Origin: a virus | Direction: 5' to 3' (one strand) | Virus record (IMG/VR): IMGVR_UViG_3300032278_004293 | Coordinates: 1-44,533 of that record | Length of the DNA: 44,533 bases | Part shown: piece after piece, positions 14,367 to 22,445 of the stretch | How positions within the stretch are numbered: position 1 is the first letter of the stretch | Layout: each line of letters opens with the position of its first letter | Program-made: the position numbers and the translations under genes | Notes under the pieces: model-generated | What the model was told of the DNA's origin: nothing | Database searches by the model: none | What the model saw: the letters and a program-made list of their open reading frames with translations, nothing else

Positions 14367-17023
14367 GCGCGCCCCGTCATACTCTTCGGCTGGGTTCGCA
14401 GGTCGCGCGTGATCTTGGAGCGCGTCGCCGCGGAGGCTTGCTGGATCATCGCCCCGGCCTCATTCCGCACGATTTCGACAACGGTGCCAGGCTCGCTGCG
14501 CACGAGAAGCTCGACAGCTCCGCCTGATGCCCTCTGCCCTTTGGTATGGTCGATGACGGTTTCCCGAGGATGAAGCATGGCCAGATAGCCACCGCGGCCG
14601 TCCAGACCGCCCGACCGCGGGCCGTCTCCGGTGTAGCCGCCACCGTCGAAGCTGAACAACCCTCTGAAGAGGGAACCGAGGAAACCACCGCTCGCGCCGC
14701 CGTTCGGTCGTTGAACCGGGAACAACGCATCGGCGAACCCCGTCGCCGCCATGTCGGCCAGGCGGTCGGCCACTTTTCCGAGCACGTTCGCGAAGATTTC
14801 ACCGGCCCCAGCACCCCGGCGCAGGTCGTCAAAGATGCCTTTGAAGGTCGTACGGGCCTCGGAGTTCAGACGCTGCATCTCGGCTTGCGTCGCGACCATG
14901 CTCTGCCGGGTCGCGTCGAGCGCCGTCTTCGCTTTCGTCATCCCTTCCGCCCATTGCTCCGGCGTGATCAGCCCCGCGCGGAGCTGCTCATCCAGCTGGC
15001 GCTGAGTTTCGGCGAAGGCGCGCTGTGCCTCGATCAGCGGGTCCATCAGCCCGAGCATGCGCTGATACTCGTTGTTCGCATTGGCAATCGCCTCCGCCCG
15101 GTCCGTCTGGGCGCGACCGGCGTCATGTGGCGCGATCGGCTGCGCACCAAGCGCCGTCATGATCGACTTGTCATTGACGTACCTCAGGCCCTCCCACTCC
15201 TGACGAAAGCCGTCCACACCTTGGCCCATCCGACGTCTGACCAGTTGCATTGCCAGCCTGTCCTGCATCGCCGGGTCGAACATCTCGCGACCGGTGAGGT
15301 TCAGCTCATTCATCAGGCTGCGGAGTGTCGTCGAAACGATCTGGTATCGGCCGACAGCGCTCGAGTTGAAGCTGTTGTCCGGATGCGCGAGCATCTGGCG
15401 CTGCAGTTCCAACACTTTGTCCAGCGACATGTTGATCAGGTTCACAGGGCCGCCGGTGTAGGCGCCGTAACCCAGCGTCTCATTGTACCCCCGACCTTTG
15501 TCGGTGCCCTCGGCATAGCCGATCAGATCGAGGATCCCGCCCTCCGCCGCCGACTGCAGCCTGGCCGGGTTGCTGGCGAACGCGTCCCACATGCTGCCGA
15601 GGCTGGCGCCCACGCGGCCCATCCACGTGAAGTCCAGCGAACTCAGCACCTGCCCGGATTTCTGCGCCCGCTCGAAGCCGTCCGCAAACAGGGATGCGTA
15701 GGCCGACAGCTTCTCCATGACGCCACCCAGGGCGTCTGCTTCCTTCCGGGTGCTGCCGATGCGGCCGGCGAACTGGTAAGCCACGTCGGCCGCCTGCACC
15801 AGCTTGTCGCGGAACCCCTCTTCAAGAGCCACACCCGCATCTTCAGCCACGCGGAGGATTTCGACCAAGCTGTCGCCAGCCCTTTTGAAATCCCGCTCAT
15901 CCAGTGCCTTGGCATAGGCAGACTGCAGCTCGCGAACCCGCGCGATCTGCTCCAGAGATGGCCCCAGCTGATCGGCAAGCTCGCCCATGTCCTGGTACCG
16001 GCCCTCGAGCGCGGCCAGCTCCTGCTCGAGTTCCGCGACCAGCTGTGCGGCGGCGGCAGCCGCCGGAGAGTTTGCCGCCTGCATGAGCTCGAGCTCACGC
16101 CGGGCCTCTTCCAGCGCGCGACGGGATGCCTCGATTTCCTCCGGCCCTGAATCGATCAGTGAAGCGGCAACGGAACCTGCCTTGTCGCCGAAGGCTTCAG
16201 CGAAACCCGCCACCATATCGTCCCCGAGGATCGCTCCAACCTTCTGCGCGGCCGAACGCGCCTCGATATCGGCGAGCTCGGCAACCAGTTCGCGAACCTG
16301 TTCCGTCACGAGGCCATAGCGCTCCTTCAGCTTGTCCAGCCCGCTTGCGCTGAGCAAAGCGATCGCGGTCTCGGCCCGGTCGATGCTCGAGGTTGCCTCG
16401 TCGATCGAAGAAGCCCACTCCTTGGCCGCCTTCTCCGCTTCCTTCAACTCTTCCTTGGTATCGAAGAGGTTGGCCACCAGCGGCAGCAGCGCGCCGGCGG
16501 CGATACCGGCGGCGATCGCAAATGCTCCGCCCATGTACATGGCGAGGTCCGGCAACTGGATTGCCAACGCACGGATCGGATCACCCGTTGCGGATGCAGA
16601 CTGAGCGACCTGGCTCAGCTGCATCGCAATCCCCCGGCTATCGAACCGCCCGCCCGCGGACGCCAGCCGATCGGCACCTTCGGCCGCGCCCAGGTAAGCG
16701 GTCCGCGCCTGCCGGATCACCGTCTCAGCCTGGGCTTGCGTGGCCACGCCCGCTTTCACTGCGCGGTTCGCGGCCTCCACGGCTTGTTCGTACCTTCGCG
16801 TCGCAGCATGGGCTGGATCGACACTCGCGCGCAGGGCATCAAAGGCCTTCTCCTCGGCGAGGACGGCCGCGGTGGCCTCTCGCGCGACGCGTACGGTGTC
16901 ATTCTCGGCATCGACGATGCGATAGATCGCCTTCACCGCCTTGTTGCTCATCCCCTCGAAGGCGGCAACGACCTGACCGTCACCCTGTGTTTCGAGCCGG
17001 ACGGCAACGCGCTTTTCAGCCAT
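14363..17023 (-). CDS. Tape measure protein with embedded lytic transglycosylase domain
   Basis: 886 aa, long helical protein that sets tail length. The N-terminal 160 residues are helical with an AENDTVRVAREA segment; a hydrophobic stretch near 175-205 (GGAFAIAAGIAAGALLPLVANLF) would enter the host membrane. Residues about 495-600 strongly resemble lambda endolysin R (GH104-type): IGYAEGTDKGRGYNETLGYG with the likely catalytic Glu505, then SAVGRYQIVSTTLR and FDPAMQDRLAMQLVRRR. A C-terminal helical region with QRAFAETQRQLDEQLRAGLI follows. The domain would help the tail pierce peptidoglycan during entry. The start overlaps the frameshifted chaperone frame by 8 nt, as in lambda-like tails. Confidence 0.9.
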   Translation of the reverse strand: MAEKRVAVRLETQGDGQVVAAFEGMSNKAVKAIYRIVDAENDTVRVAREATAAVLAEEKAFDALRASVDPAHAATRRYEQAVEAANRAVKAGVATQAQAETVIRQARTAYLGAAEGADRLASAGGRFDSRGIAMQLSQVAQSASATGDPIRALAIQLPDLAMYMGGAFAIAAGIAAGALLPLVANLFDTKEELKEAEKAAKEWASSIDEATSSIDRAETAIALLSASGLDKLKERYGLVTEQVRELVAELADIEARSAAQKVGAILGDDMVAGFAEAFGDKAGSVAASLIDSGPEEIEASRRALEEARRELELMQAANSPAAAAAAQLVAELEQELAALEGRYQDMGELADQLGPSLEQIARVRELQSAYAKALDERDFKRAGDSLVEILRVAEDAGVALEEGFRDKLVQAADVAYQFAGRIGSTRKEADALGGVMEKLSAYASLFADGFERAQKSGQVLSSLDFTWMGRVGASLGSMWDAFASNPARLQSAAEGGILDLIGYAEGTDKGRGYNETLGYGAYTGGPVNLINMSLDKVLELQRQMLAHPDNSFNSSAVGRYQIVSTTLRSLMNELNLTGREMFDPAMQDRLAMQLVRRRMGQGVDGFRQEWEGLRYVNDKSIMTALGAQPIAPHDAGRAQTDRAEAIANANNEYQRMLGLMDPLIEAQRAFAETQRQLDEQLRAGLITPEQWAEGMTKAKTALDATRQSMVATQAEMQRLNSEARTTFKGIFDDLRRGAGAGEIFANVLGKVADRLADMAATGFADALFPVQRPNGGASGGFLGSLFRGLFSFDGGGYTGDGPRSGGLDGRGGYLAMLHPRETVIDHTKGQRASGGAVELLVRSEPGTVVEIVRNEAGAMIQQASAATRSKITRDLRTQPKSMTGRA

Positions 17024-17710
17024 CAGACGCCTCGTTGATCGCCTGGACGGCGAAGTTTTCGATGATGGGAAGAAGCTCGGCGACCGCGGACGGCGCGATC
17101 TCCATGGCCGACGCCAGTGACAGGGCCGAACTCATGTCGTAGCCGAGCGCGAGAGGCGGGCCCAACCCGCCGGCGGCAAAGCGCATCTGACCGCCGAGAC
17201 GCATCGCGAGATCCCAGACCTGCCGCCCTTCCAGCGACAGGTCCCGTTCCTTCAGGGATGGGCACGCTTCGCATCTTTCCGGGCAGGATCTGCAGTACTC
17301 GCGCCCTCCGCCGAAGTGCCATTCGGCGAGGGCGCTGATGCGTTTCCCTCTTCGATGACCCGAAGACCGGGTTGCACGTAGAGCAGATGAAACGCTGTGA
17401 AGAGCGGCCAGAGGTCCAGAAGGGCGTCGATCATCGTCGGCGTCGGATCGATGGGGTTACCATCCTTGTCGCCGACACCTTCCCAGCCGACGATGGCAAG
17501 CCGAGCGATCGCCTTGTTCATCTCGACGCGGAAGTTGGAAGACAGGCCCTCCGTCTCGGCGTCTCCTTCGGCGGGGTCGGTAAGGCGTGCCAGCGCAGGA
17601 TCAGCCCAGACAGAAGCCATCAGCGTCGAATTAAGGGGGAGAACCTCCACCCGAACGTCCATCCCAAGATCGATCCAGCGCGGACCCGTGGTGATTTCCA
17701 GCCGGATCAT
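17016..17710 (-). CDS. Tail assembly chaperone, -1 frameshift fusion (GT-like, 231 aa)
   Basis: Predicted frameshift product joining the 17252-17710 frame to a second frame that ends at 17016. The first 123 codons are read normally to AAC at 17342; after a -1 slip on GGGAAAC (17342-17348) translation continues RISALAEWHFGGG and on to the 17016 stop. The added part contains a four-cysteine knuckle (CRSCPERCEAC) and the segment GRQVWDLAMRLGGQMRF, which also looks like real coding sequence in this frame. This is the standard G/GT arrangement before a tape measure gene. The extension would bind the tail tube protein or tape measure. Continuity of sensible protein on both sides supports the call. 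Confidence 0.8.
17252..17710 (-). CDS. Tail assembly chaperone, unshifted product (G-like, 152 aa)
   Basis: Short product that terminates in the normal frame. Begins MIRLEITTGPRWIDLGMDVRVEV, overlapping the tail tube stop by ATGA. Residues about 15-110 are a mixed fold; the final 30 residues (after NASAPSPNGTS) are low-complexity Ser/Ala/Lys, as expected where the real fold ends and the frameshift normally takes over. It probably coats the tape measure protein during tail assembly. Confidence 0.8.
   Translation of the reverse strand: MIRLEITTGPRWIDLGMDVRVEVLPLNSTLMASVWADPALARLTDPAEGDAETEGLSSNFRVEMNKAIARLAIVGWEGVGDKDGNPIDPTPTMIDALLDLWPLFTAFHLLYVQPGLRVIEEGNASAPSPNGTSAEGASTADPARKDAKRAHP
17301..17348 (-). 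promoter_or_regulatory. -1 programmed frameshift signal: slippery heptamer and stem-loop
   Basis: Heptamer GGGAAAC at 17342-17348 lies in the zero frame as G GGA AAC, the X XXY YYZ form used for -1 slippage; lambda G/T uses GGGAAAG. After a 6-nt spacer a stem begins: 7 bp (17329-17335 with 17301-17307) plus 7 bp (17322-17328 with 17309-17315), one bulged nucleotide at 17308 and a 6-nt loop (17316-17321). Heptamer, spacing and stem all fit a frameshift stimulator. Confidence 0.85.
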
Positions 17711-18645
17711 CAGTAGGCATCCACCGTGTTGACCAGCGTGGCGGTGACCATGGGATCCCCGCCTGCATCCTGCGACGCCCGCCCGTCGAAGGTCACCTGG
17801 ATGCCGCCCGGCCCCTCGATCATGCGCTTGGGCCGGTCGAGGAAGAGCTTCGGCACCGAGAAGGTCAGACTGTTCGTCCCGTCCGAATAGGCGAAAGTGA
17901 AAGCCGCCGAGCCGCCGGCGATCGCTTGGTCGACCAGCGCCGCCGAGGAGAAGCGCGTCACCAGGCGGACACCGAGTGACGCCATGTTGGGATCGGCACC
18001 GGCAATCAGCCCCCCGTTTCCGACGTTCTCCGCTGGCTCGAGGTTGTTGGAATAGGTGATCTCGGCCGAGACCACGTCCGCAAGTGCCGAGCCGCCCCGG
18101 GTGATGGAGCCCTGCCGCTGCAGGAACCGTTGGTACTCGAATTCGTCCGGCGTACCGGCCTGGGTGCTGGAGTTCACCGTTTCCGCCTGTCCGACAAGCC
18201 CGACGGAGAGCGACGCCCACCCCTTCCGGGCCTGCCCGAACTGCAGCCGGTCCACCATGCAGCCGGTGTGCATCATGTAGTGCGAGACCTCGGGAATTCC
18301 GGTTTCGAGAGCAAGGCTGGGAACGCTCCAGCCGCCGGAACTGAAGACGTGCGTGTAGGTGCTGCTGCCCGTGGTGGCCGGAGCTCCGAAGGCGGCTTTC
18401 AGCCATATACCTACGGCCTCGACATCCAGCGGCACCTCGATGTCGCCGTTCACGTCGAGAGCATCGAGCTGCGGTGCGAGCGGGTCGCGGCCCTGTCCGA
18501 GGACTGGATCGTCGAGCAGCTGTGCTGCGCCACCGAGCATGTTGCGGTTGAACGGCAGCGACATGAACCCGCTGCCGGGCGCCGTGCCATAGGTCGATTC
18601 GAACGCGCCGGACAGGATCGACCGGGCGCCTTGTGCGCGAGGCAT
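17710..18645 (-). CDS. Major tail tube protein (311 aa)
   Basis: Beta-rich protein directly upstream of the chaperone pair, where the tube gene is expected. It begins MPRAQGARSILSGAFESTYGT, has a central HVFSSGGWSVPSLALETG and ends with FDGRASQDAGGDPMVTATLVNTVDAY. This matches the 'phage tail tube protein' family of alphaproteobacterial siphophages; it should polymerise around the tape measure. AAGGAGA lies upstream of the ATG. No Ig-like C-terminal domain is evident. Confidence 0.85.
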   Translation of the reverse strand: MPRAQGARSILSGAFESTYGTAPGSGFMSLPFNRNMLGGAAQLLDDPVLGQGRDPLAPQLDALDVNGDIEVPLDVEAVGIWLKAAFGAPATTGSSTYTHVFSSGGWSVPSLALETGIPEVSHYMMHTGCMVDRLQFGQARKGWASLSVGLVGQAETVNSSTQAGTPDEFEYQRFLQRQGSITRGGSALADVVSAEITYSNNLEPAENVGNGGLIAGADPNMASLGVRLVTRFSSAALVDQAIAGGSAAFTFAYSDGTNSLTFSVPKLFLDRPKRMIEGPGGIQVTFDGRASQDAGGDPMVTATLVNTVDAY

Positions 18646-18657
18646 GTCAGTTCTCCT

Positions 18658-19083
18658 TCAGGTAAGGGGATCGTTGGTGGCGTAGAAGATCCGGATGGGG
18701 ATGATCCCCGACTTCATCTCGGCCGATCCATCGAGCGCGAGATTGCTGGTGTCGGGCGTCTCGCCCTCCACCCAATCGCAGAGGCCACCGAGCGTTCGGT
18801 CGGCCGCCAGGGCGGACGCGATCTGCAGCTTCAGTGCATCGAAGCCCGCGTCCTTGCCGCCATCGTCCCCGACATAGACTTCGAGCGCCGCCACGTGCTC
18901 GACATGATATGTCAGCGGCGACATTGTCGTTTCCATATCCTCGAGCTGACCGTCGATCAGGACGATACGCCCCTCGGGCGGCACTTCCACGGTCAGCGCC
19001 GTCGCCCGCTCGACAGTCGCCGTGGTCGAGGCATTGATCGCCGACTGGATGGCGGCAAGGATGGTTTCGATCTTGGAGGGCAT
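18658..19083 (-). CDS. Tail terminator/completion-like protein (141 aa)
   Basis: Helical start (KIETILAAIQSAINAS), then strands RIVLIDGQ, LTYHVEHVAALEVYVGDDGG, a helix FDALKLQIASALAAD and final strands GIIPIRIFYA. The size, order and strand pattern fit the lambda U/Z-like terminators that cap the tail tube. It lies between the DUF6441-like neck protein and the tube gene. The family is assigned by context and fold impression. Confidence 0.65.
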   Translation of the reverse strand: MPSKIETILAAIQSAINASTTATVERATALTVEVPPEGRIVLIDGQLEDMETTMSPLTYHVEHVAALEVYVGDDGGKDAGFDALKLQIASALAADRTLGGLCDWVEGETPDTSNLALDGSAEMKSGIIPIRIFYATNDPLT

Positions 19084-19086
19084 GGC

Positions 19087-19725
19087 TCAGGTCCAATACC
19101 TGACGATACGTTGATCGATCGACGCTGCGACGGCGTCCACGTCTCGCTCCAGGTCCAGCTTCTTGCGGAGCCTCGCCTGCGGCACGAGCACGAAGATCGG
19201 CACCGTTCTGTTCTTTCGACCGCGGCGCTTGCGTCCCTTGAAGGTGAGCGGATCGCTATAGCGTCTGTCTCGATAGGTGCCGTCATCGACCAGCAGGCCG
19301 GCCCGGCCGGGACGGTACACAAATCGCAACCGCCGCCCCGTGATCTGCTCCCACCGGGCCGGTGTGATCCGCTTGTTATCGGCGCCGCGCATCCGCTGGA
19401 CGTCTGGCGCAACCGGGATGGCCAGCCAGAAACCGTCCTCCGACCGGATCACGACGCCCCGGTTGTGCGCGTCGATGATCACCGGGGCCTTGCTGAAGGT
19501 TACTGCCGCTGCACGAAGGGACACACCGGATTTCGGGTATGTTTGTGCCTGCACCGTCTTCTCGAGCTTACTCCCCAGGCCCGCGCCCGCAATCTGCGCT
19601 CGCCACCGCTTCTTGATATCGAGCGACGCCTCACGGAGGCCGCGCGTCACCGCGCGCCGCCCCTTGTCAAGCTCGGCGCGGTAGAACGCCGGAAGGTCTC
19701 CCTCGACGTCGATCAGGGTACGCAT
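19087..19725 (-). CDS. DUF6441-like neck/tail attachment protein (212 aa)
   Basis: Begins MRTLIDVEGDLPAFYRAELDKGRRAVTRGLREA and has the pattern of the DUF6441 group found between the head-tail joiner and tail terminator in Rhodobacter-type phages. Very basic overall with an RKRRGRK segment; a central VIIDAHNRGVVIRSEDGFWLAIP strand pair. Probably a structural component of the neck, analogous to HK97 gp10-like or lambda Z-like proteins. GGTTTCCGATG around the start gives a weak ribosome site. Confidence 0.7.
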   Translation of the reverse strand: MRTLIDVEGDLPAFYRAELDKGRRAVTRGLREASLDIKKRWRAQIAGAGLGSKLEKTVQAQTYPKSGVSLRAAAVTFSKAPVIIDAHNRGVVIRSEDGFWLAIPVAPDVQRMRGADNKRITPARWEQITGRRLRFVYRPGRAGLLVDDGTYRDRRYSDPLTFKGRKRRGRKNRTVPIFVLVPQARLRKKLDLERDVDAVAASIDQRIVRYWT

Positions 19726-19734
19726 CGGAAACCC

Positions 19735-20049
19735 TCAAGCCGGCCGGGTGTCGAGGCGCCAGAACGTCCGGCGCTCATCCCGCTCGGGGCGGCCTTGCAC
19801 CGTGAAAGTCTCCTGACCGAACGCAAGAACGTCTCCGCTCTTGGGTGTCGGCACAGCCTCCACAGCCACAAGAAACCTCGTCGTGCTGGCTCCGAGACGC
19901 GACTCCCCGAATTGGACCTCGTCGTCGGGCTGAATTGGCACCACGCGGACAGACATGCTCTGGCCCCCGGACGGCGTGTAGGTGGCCTCCTCACCGAATC
20001 CGAGCGGGTCATCGAAGATCGCACGGATATCAGCTGCGAAGTCAATCAT
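19735..20049 (-). CDS. Head-tail attachment protein (FII-like, 104 aa)
   Basis: Short beta-rich protein: MIDFAADIRAIFDDPLGFGEEATYTPSGG, then SMSVRVVPIQPDDEVQFGESR, and TFTVQGRPERDERRTFWRLD. This resembles lambda gpFII/HK97-type head-tail joining proteins that bind the portal-connector and receive the tail. The ATG overlaps the upstream stop (ATGA). Confidence 0.7.
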   Translation of the reverse strand: MIDFAADIRAIFDDPLGFGEEATYTPSGGQSMSVRVVPIQPDDEVQFGESRLGASTTRFLVAVEAVPTPKSGDVLAFGQETFTVQGRPERDERRTFWRLDTRPA

Positions 20050-20417
20050 TCGGCGGGTGTGGTGTCTTCACCGCCGGCGACGGAGTCGGACCCATCCCCG
20101 CCCGGCGCGCTGTCGTCACCTTCGGACAAGGTGTCGGAGCCACCCCCGCTCGGCGCTGTATCGTCCCCGGACTCGACCTCGGGCTCATCCCAGGCAAAGA
20201 TCTGGCGGTTCAGCCGCTTGGTATCCTCCAGCTCCACGCCGAGTTCCTCGCCACGCTTGAACGAAAGCTCCTGCCCGCCGTCCAGTTCGAAGCGGCCGCC
20301 GGACTTCCATTTGCCCAGCACGTGCGCGCGCAGTTCGTGCTGCTTCTTGGTCAGGGTCACTTTCATCGGCCCACGCAGGACCGCGCCCTGCACTGCAATC
20401 ACGCGAACTTTTTCCAT
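20046..20417 (-). CDS. Hypothetical head protein with acidic repeat tail (123 aa)
   Basis: Start at MEKVRVIAVQG with AGGAG upstream. The first 75 residues form a small basic/hydrophobic domain (TLTKKQHELRAHVLGKWKSGGRFELDGGQELSFKRGEELGVEL). The last 45 residues are an extremely acidic, Gly/Ser-rich repeat (GDDTAPSGGGSDT, GDDSAPGGDGSDS). It lies immediately downstream of the capsid gene, so it is likely a head or connector component. I do not recognise the family; the tail could be a flexible linker or a DNA-mimic. Confidence 0.6.
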   Translation of the reverse strand: MEKVRVIAVQGAVLRGPMKVTLTKKQHELRAHVLGKWKSGGRFELDGGQELSFKRGEELGVELEDTKRLNRQIFAWDEPEVESGDDTAPSGGGSDTLSEGDDSAPGGDGSDSVAGGEDTTPAE

Positions 20418-20451
20418 GTCGATCTCCTGATCTGGTCTGACGCTTGGCATG

Positions 20452-20475
20452 GGCGCCCCCGGGTTCGGGGGCGCC
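20452..20475. other. Perfect 10-bp hairpin after the capsid gene
   Basis: GGCGCCCCCG (20452-20461) pairs fully with CGGGGGCGCC (20466-20475), loop GGTT, right after the major capsid stop codon. No T-run follows on either strand. It may protect the capsid mRNA 3' end or reduce read-through into the neck genes, allowing high capsid expression. Confidence 0.6.
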
Positions 20476-20502
20476 ACAGCGAAACGCCAAGAGTGCGCGG
20501 CG

Positions 20503-21453
20503 TCAGATCGCCTGCACCTGCACGGCCTGCTGCCAGTAGCCGTAGCCGACGTTGCGGATGGCCTTCACGCCGTAGTGGTGCATGTCCTCGTTGAACTCGA
20601 GCTCCGAGCCCTCCGCGATCGCCTTGACCGTGACACCCTCCTCTTCCTGCCGGATGAACGGCTTGACGTTCCCGTCGGTGCGGAAGACCGCCAGCTTGTC
20701 GGTCCAGGTCAGGCGCGGGTTCATCGAGAGGGCGAAGTCGAACCCGTCGAGATTGGTCAGCACGTTCGTGTCGCCGCCGCCGACCACCGGGTTGTTGATC
20801 GCCGCGGCGGCGGTCGAGAACCACGCGGTCGGCACCTGCACCAGGAAGCTGCGCGCCATTTCGTTCATGGGCTCGCCCTGGTCATCCTTGAAGCCCAGCA
20901 TCTGCTGCGCCCCGGCCAGGATCATTTCGCGCATTTCCTCGACCGAAGGTTTCGTCGCCGTGCCGTGAACGGCGGCGGGCACACCCGAGATGTCCACCGT
21001 GATCTTGTTCGACTGGGTACCGCTCGCGCCCTCGGCATGGTCGGTGTCGAAGAAGTACTGCCCGTCGTAGCACACACCGCTTTCGGCGGCGGCGATCAGG
21101 CCGGACAGCAGGCTGGCCCAGTGGGTGACGGTGCGATCCGCCATCTCGTTGACCCGCACCATGATCTGGCCGGTCTTGTCGCGGCGCATCCAGTCGACCG
21201 GCACCTCGAGAGTGGCTTCGAACTTCTTGTTCTCGATCGTGATGCCGTTCTCGCGGAAGCCCTTGGCGTGGCGACCGCCGACCCATTCGCGCATGGCCGG
21301 CGCCATCCCGAGCCATTTGTACGTCTCGGATTCCTGATCCGAGCTGAAATACATCCCGAGCGCCTCGACCCAGGACGCGGCCATCGCCACCTCCAGCCGC
21401 TGATAGAAGCGGCCGATGATGGCGCGCGAGGAAAGTCCCTTGTTCGCAGACAT
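20503..21453 (-). CDS. Major capsid protein, Mu gpT-like family (316 aa)
   Basis: Shell subunit. MSANKGLSSRAIIGRFYQRLEVAMAASWVEALGMYFSSDQ and the following WLGMAPAMREWVGGRHAKGF match the Mu-like 'major head subunit gpT' family; ENKKFEATLEVPVDWMRRDKTGQI and FFDTDHAEGASGTQ are further typical blocks. It lies downstream of the decoration protein and the protease/scaffold gene, as expected in a capsid module. The combination with a lambda-type portal, gpW and terminase marks the head module as mosaic. Confidence 0.88.
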   Translation of the reverse strand: MSANKGLSSRAIIGRFYQRLEVAMAASWVEALGMYFSSDQESETYKWLGMAPAMREWVGGRHAKGFRENGITIENKKFEATLEVPVDWMRRDKTGQIMVRVNEMADRTVTHWASLLSGLIAAAESGVCYDGQYFFDTDHAEGASGTQSNKITVDISGVPAAVHGTATKPSVEEMREMILAGAQQMLGFKDDQGEPMNEMARSFLVQVPTAWFSTAAAAINNPVVGGGDTNVLTNLDGFDFALSMNPRLTWTDKLAVFRTDGNVKPFIRQEEEGVTVKAIAEGSELEFNEDMHHYGVKAIRNVGYGYWQQAVQVQAI

Positions 21454-21465
21454 GTTCTGTCCTCC

Positions 21466-21909
21466 TTACACGGTGCCGAGCGCGACGGCGCTTTCATGCG
21501 CCGCGGCCAGCGCCGCATCGAATTCGACGACGGCGATGCCGGTCGAGACCCAGTGGCTCACCACGCCGACGAAGGAGTTCGACCCGCGGGTGAGAGTGAA
21601 GGTGTTGTCGTCGCTGGCGTAGACCGGCGCCCGATCGTTCGCCGTGATGCCGATCGACGAGATCGCGAGCTTCACCCGGCCGCGCGTCCGAACGTGGACG
21701 CGCTTGTCACCGGCCGAACCGGCCGAATTGTCGACGTGCTCGAGGCAGAAGCCCTGGAAGGCATCGCCGGCCTGAAGCGGCCGGGAGTAGCCCGATCCGT
21801 TCTCGCCGACCGCGGCGCCTTCGTAGATGATGTCGGCGGCGATGACGGGATAATCCTCGAGATCGCCGAGCTGGAAGTCGCGCGGGGTGTCCGCGGCAAG
21901 CGTAGCCAT
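21466..21909 (-). CDS. Capsid decoration/cement protein (DUF2190 family, 147 aa)
   Basis: Contains the DUF2190 layout: strand PVIAADIIYEGAAVG near 20-35, SGYSRPLQAGDAFQGFCLEHVDN, then RVHVRTRGRVKL and NSFVGVVSHWVSTGIAVVEFDA. These proteins correspond to lambda gpD-like cement proteins that stabilise the expanded capsid. It is placed directly between scaffold/protease and major capsid genes. Confidence 0.8.
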   Translation of the reverse strand: MATLAADTPRDFQLGDLEDYPVIAADIIYEGAAVGENGSGYSRPLQAGDAFQGFCLEHVDNSAGSAGDKRVHVRTRGRVKLAISSIGITANDRAPVYASDDNTFTLTRGSNSFVGVVSHWVSTGIAVVEFDAALAAAHESAVALGTV

Positions 21910-21935
21910 GTTCGCTCTCCTTGATCAGGCTGGGG

Positions 21936-22445
21936 TCAGTTGGTGCGGCGCAGGATGCGCGCATGGCCGCTGGCTTCGGCCTTGGCAAAGGCCAGGTAGG
22001 CCGCCTTGTCGCCGCCGAACTCGGCGCGGAGATCCGCATCCTTGTCCCACTTCGCCTCGGCGGTTTCCTCCGGCTTCACGCCGGATGCAGTGGCGTCGGA
22101 CGGCGCAGGTGCCTGCGGCACGGCCGCTGCGGCGTCGGCCTCGCGGAGGCCGGCAAGATACCCGCCACCCGCCTTCTTGTCGGCCTTCACCATGTCAAGC
22201 GCCAGCTGCTCGGCGGTGCGCCCGTCTGCCTTTGCCGCCGCGACCAGCTCCTCGTGGCCGGCAACGGCGATCTCGTCGATCGCGGCGATCCGCGCGCGCT
22301 CGGCGGCGACGGCCTTCTCAACCGCGGAATCCACCGCGGCCTTGTTGCCGGTTTCCGCCTTCGCGGCGGCTTCGGTCTCGATCTCCGAGACGAGGTCGGC
22401 CCGGTGCTCACGCAGCGCGGCCGAGGTGAGGCTCTTCCAGTCCAT
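21936..22445 (-). CDS. Nested scaffold protein (Nu3-like, 169 aa)
   Basis: In-frame internal start MDWKSLTSAALREHRADLV inside the protease gene. AAAGGAG lies 6 nt before this ATG, one of the best ribosome sites in the window, which is hard to explain as coding constraint alone. The product would be the Ala/Glu/Lys-rich scaffold domain by itself, exactly as lambda Nu3 is made from within C. Confidence 0.75.
   Translation of the reverse strand: MDWKSLTSAALREHRADLVSEIETEAAAKAETGNKAAVDSAVEKAVAAERARIAAIDEIAVAGHEELVAAAKADGRTAEQLALDMVKADKKAGGGYLAGLREADAAAAVPQAPAPSDATASGVKPEETAEAKWDKDADLRAEFGGDKAAYLAFAKAEASGHARILRRTN

Noticed and set aside
17023-17322. 99-aa minus-strand frame across the chaperone region
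   Set aside because: It is the third frame; the -1 frame gives the coherent protein and fits the slippery site, while this frame gives Arg/Ser-rich noise.
18130-20430. Plus-strand open frame of 766 aa
   Set aside because: Lies opposite the tail tube and neck genes, all with good starts and overlaps; composition is that of a shadow frame.
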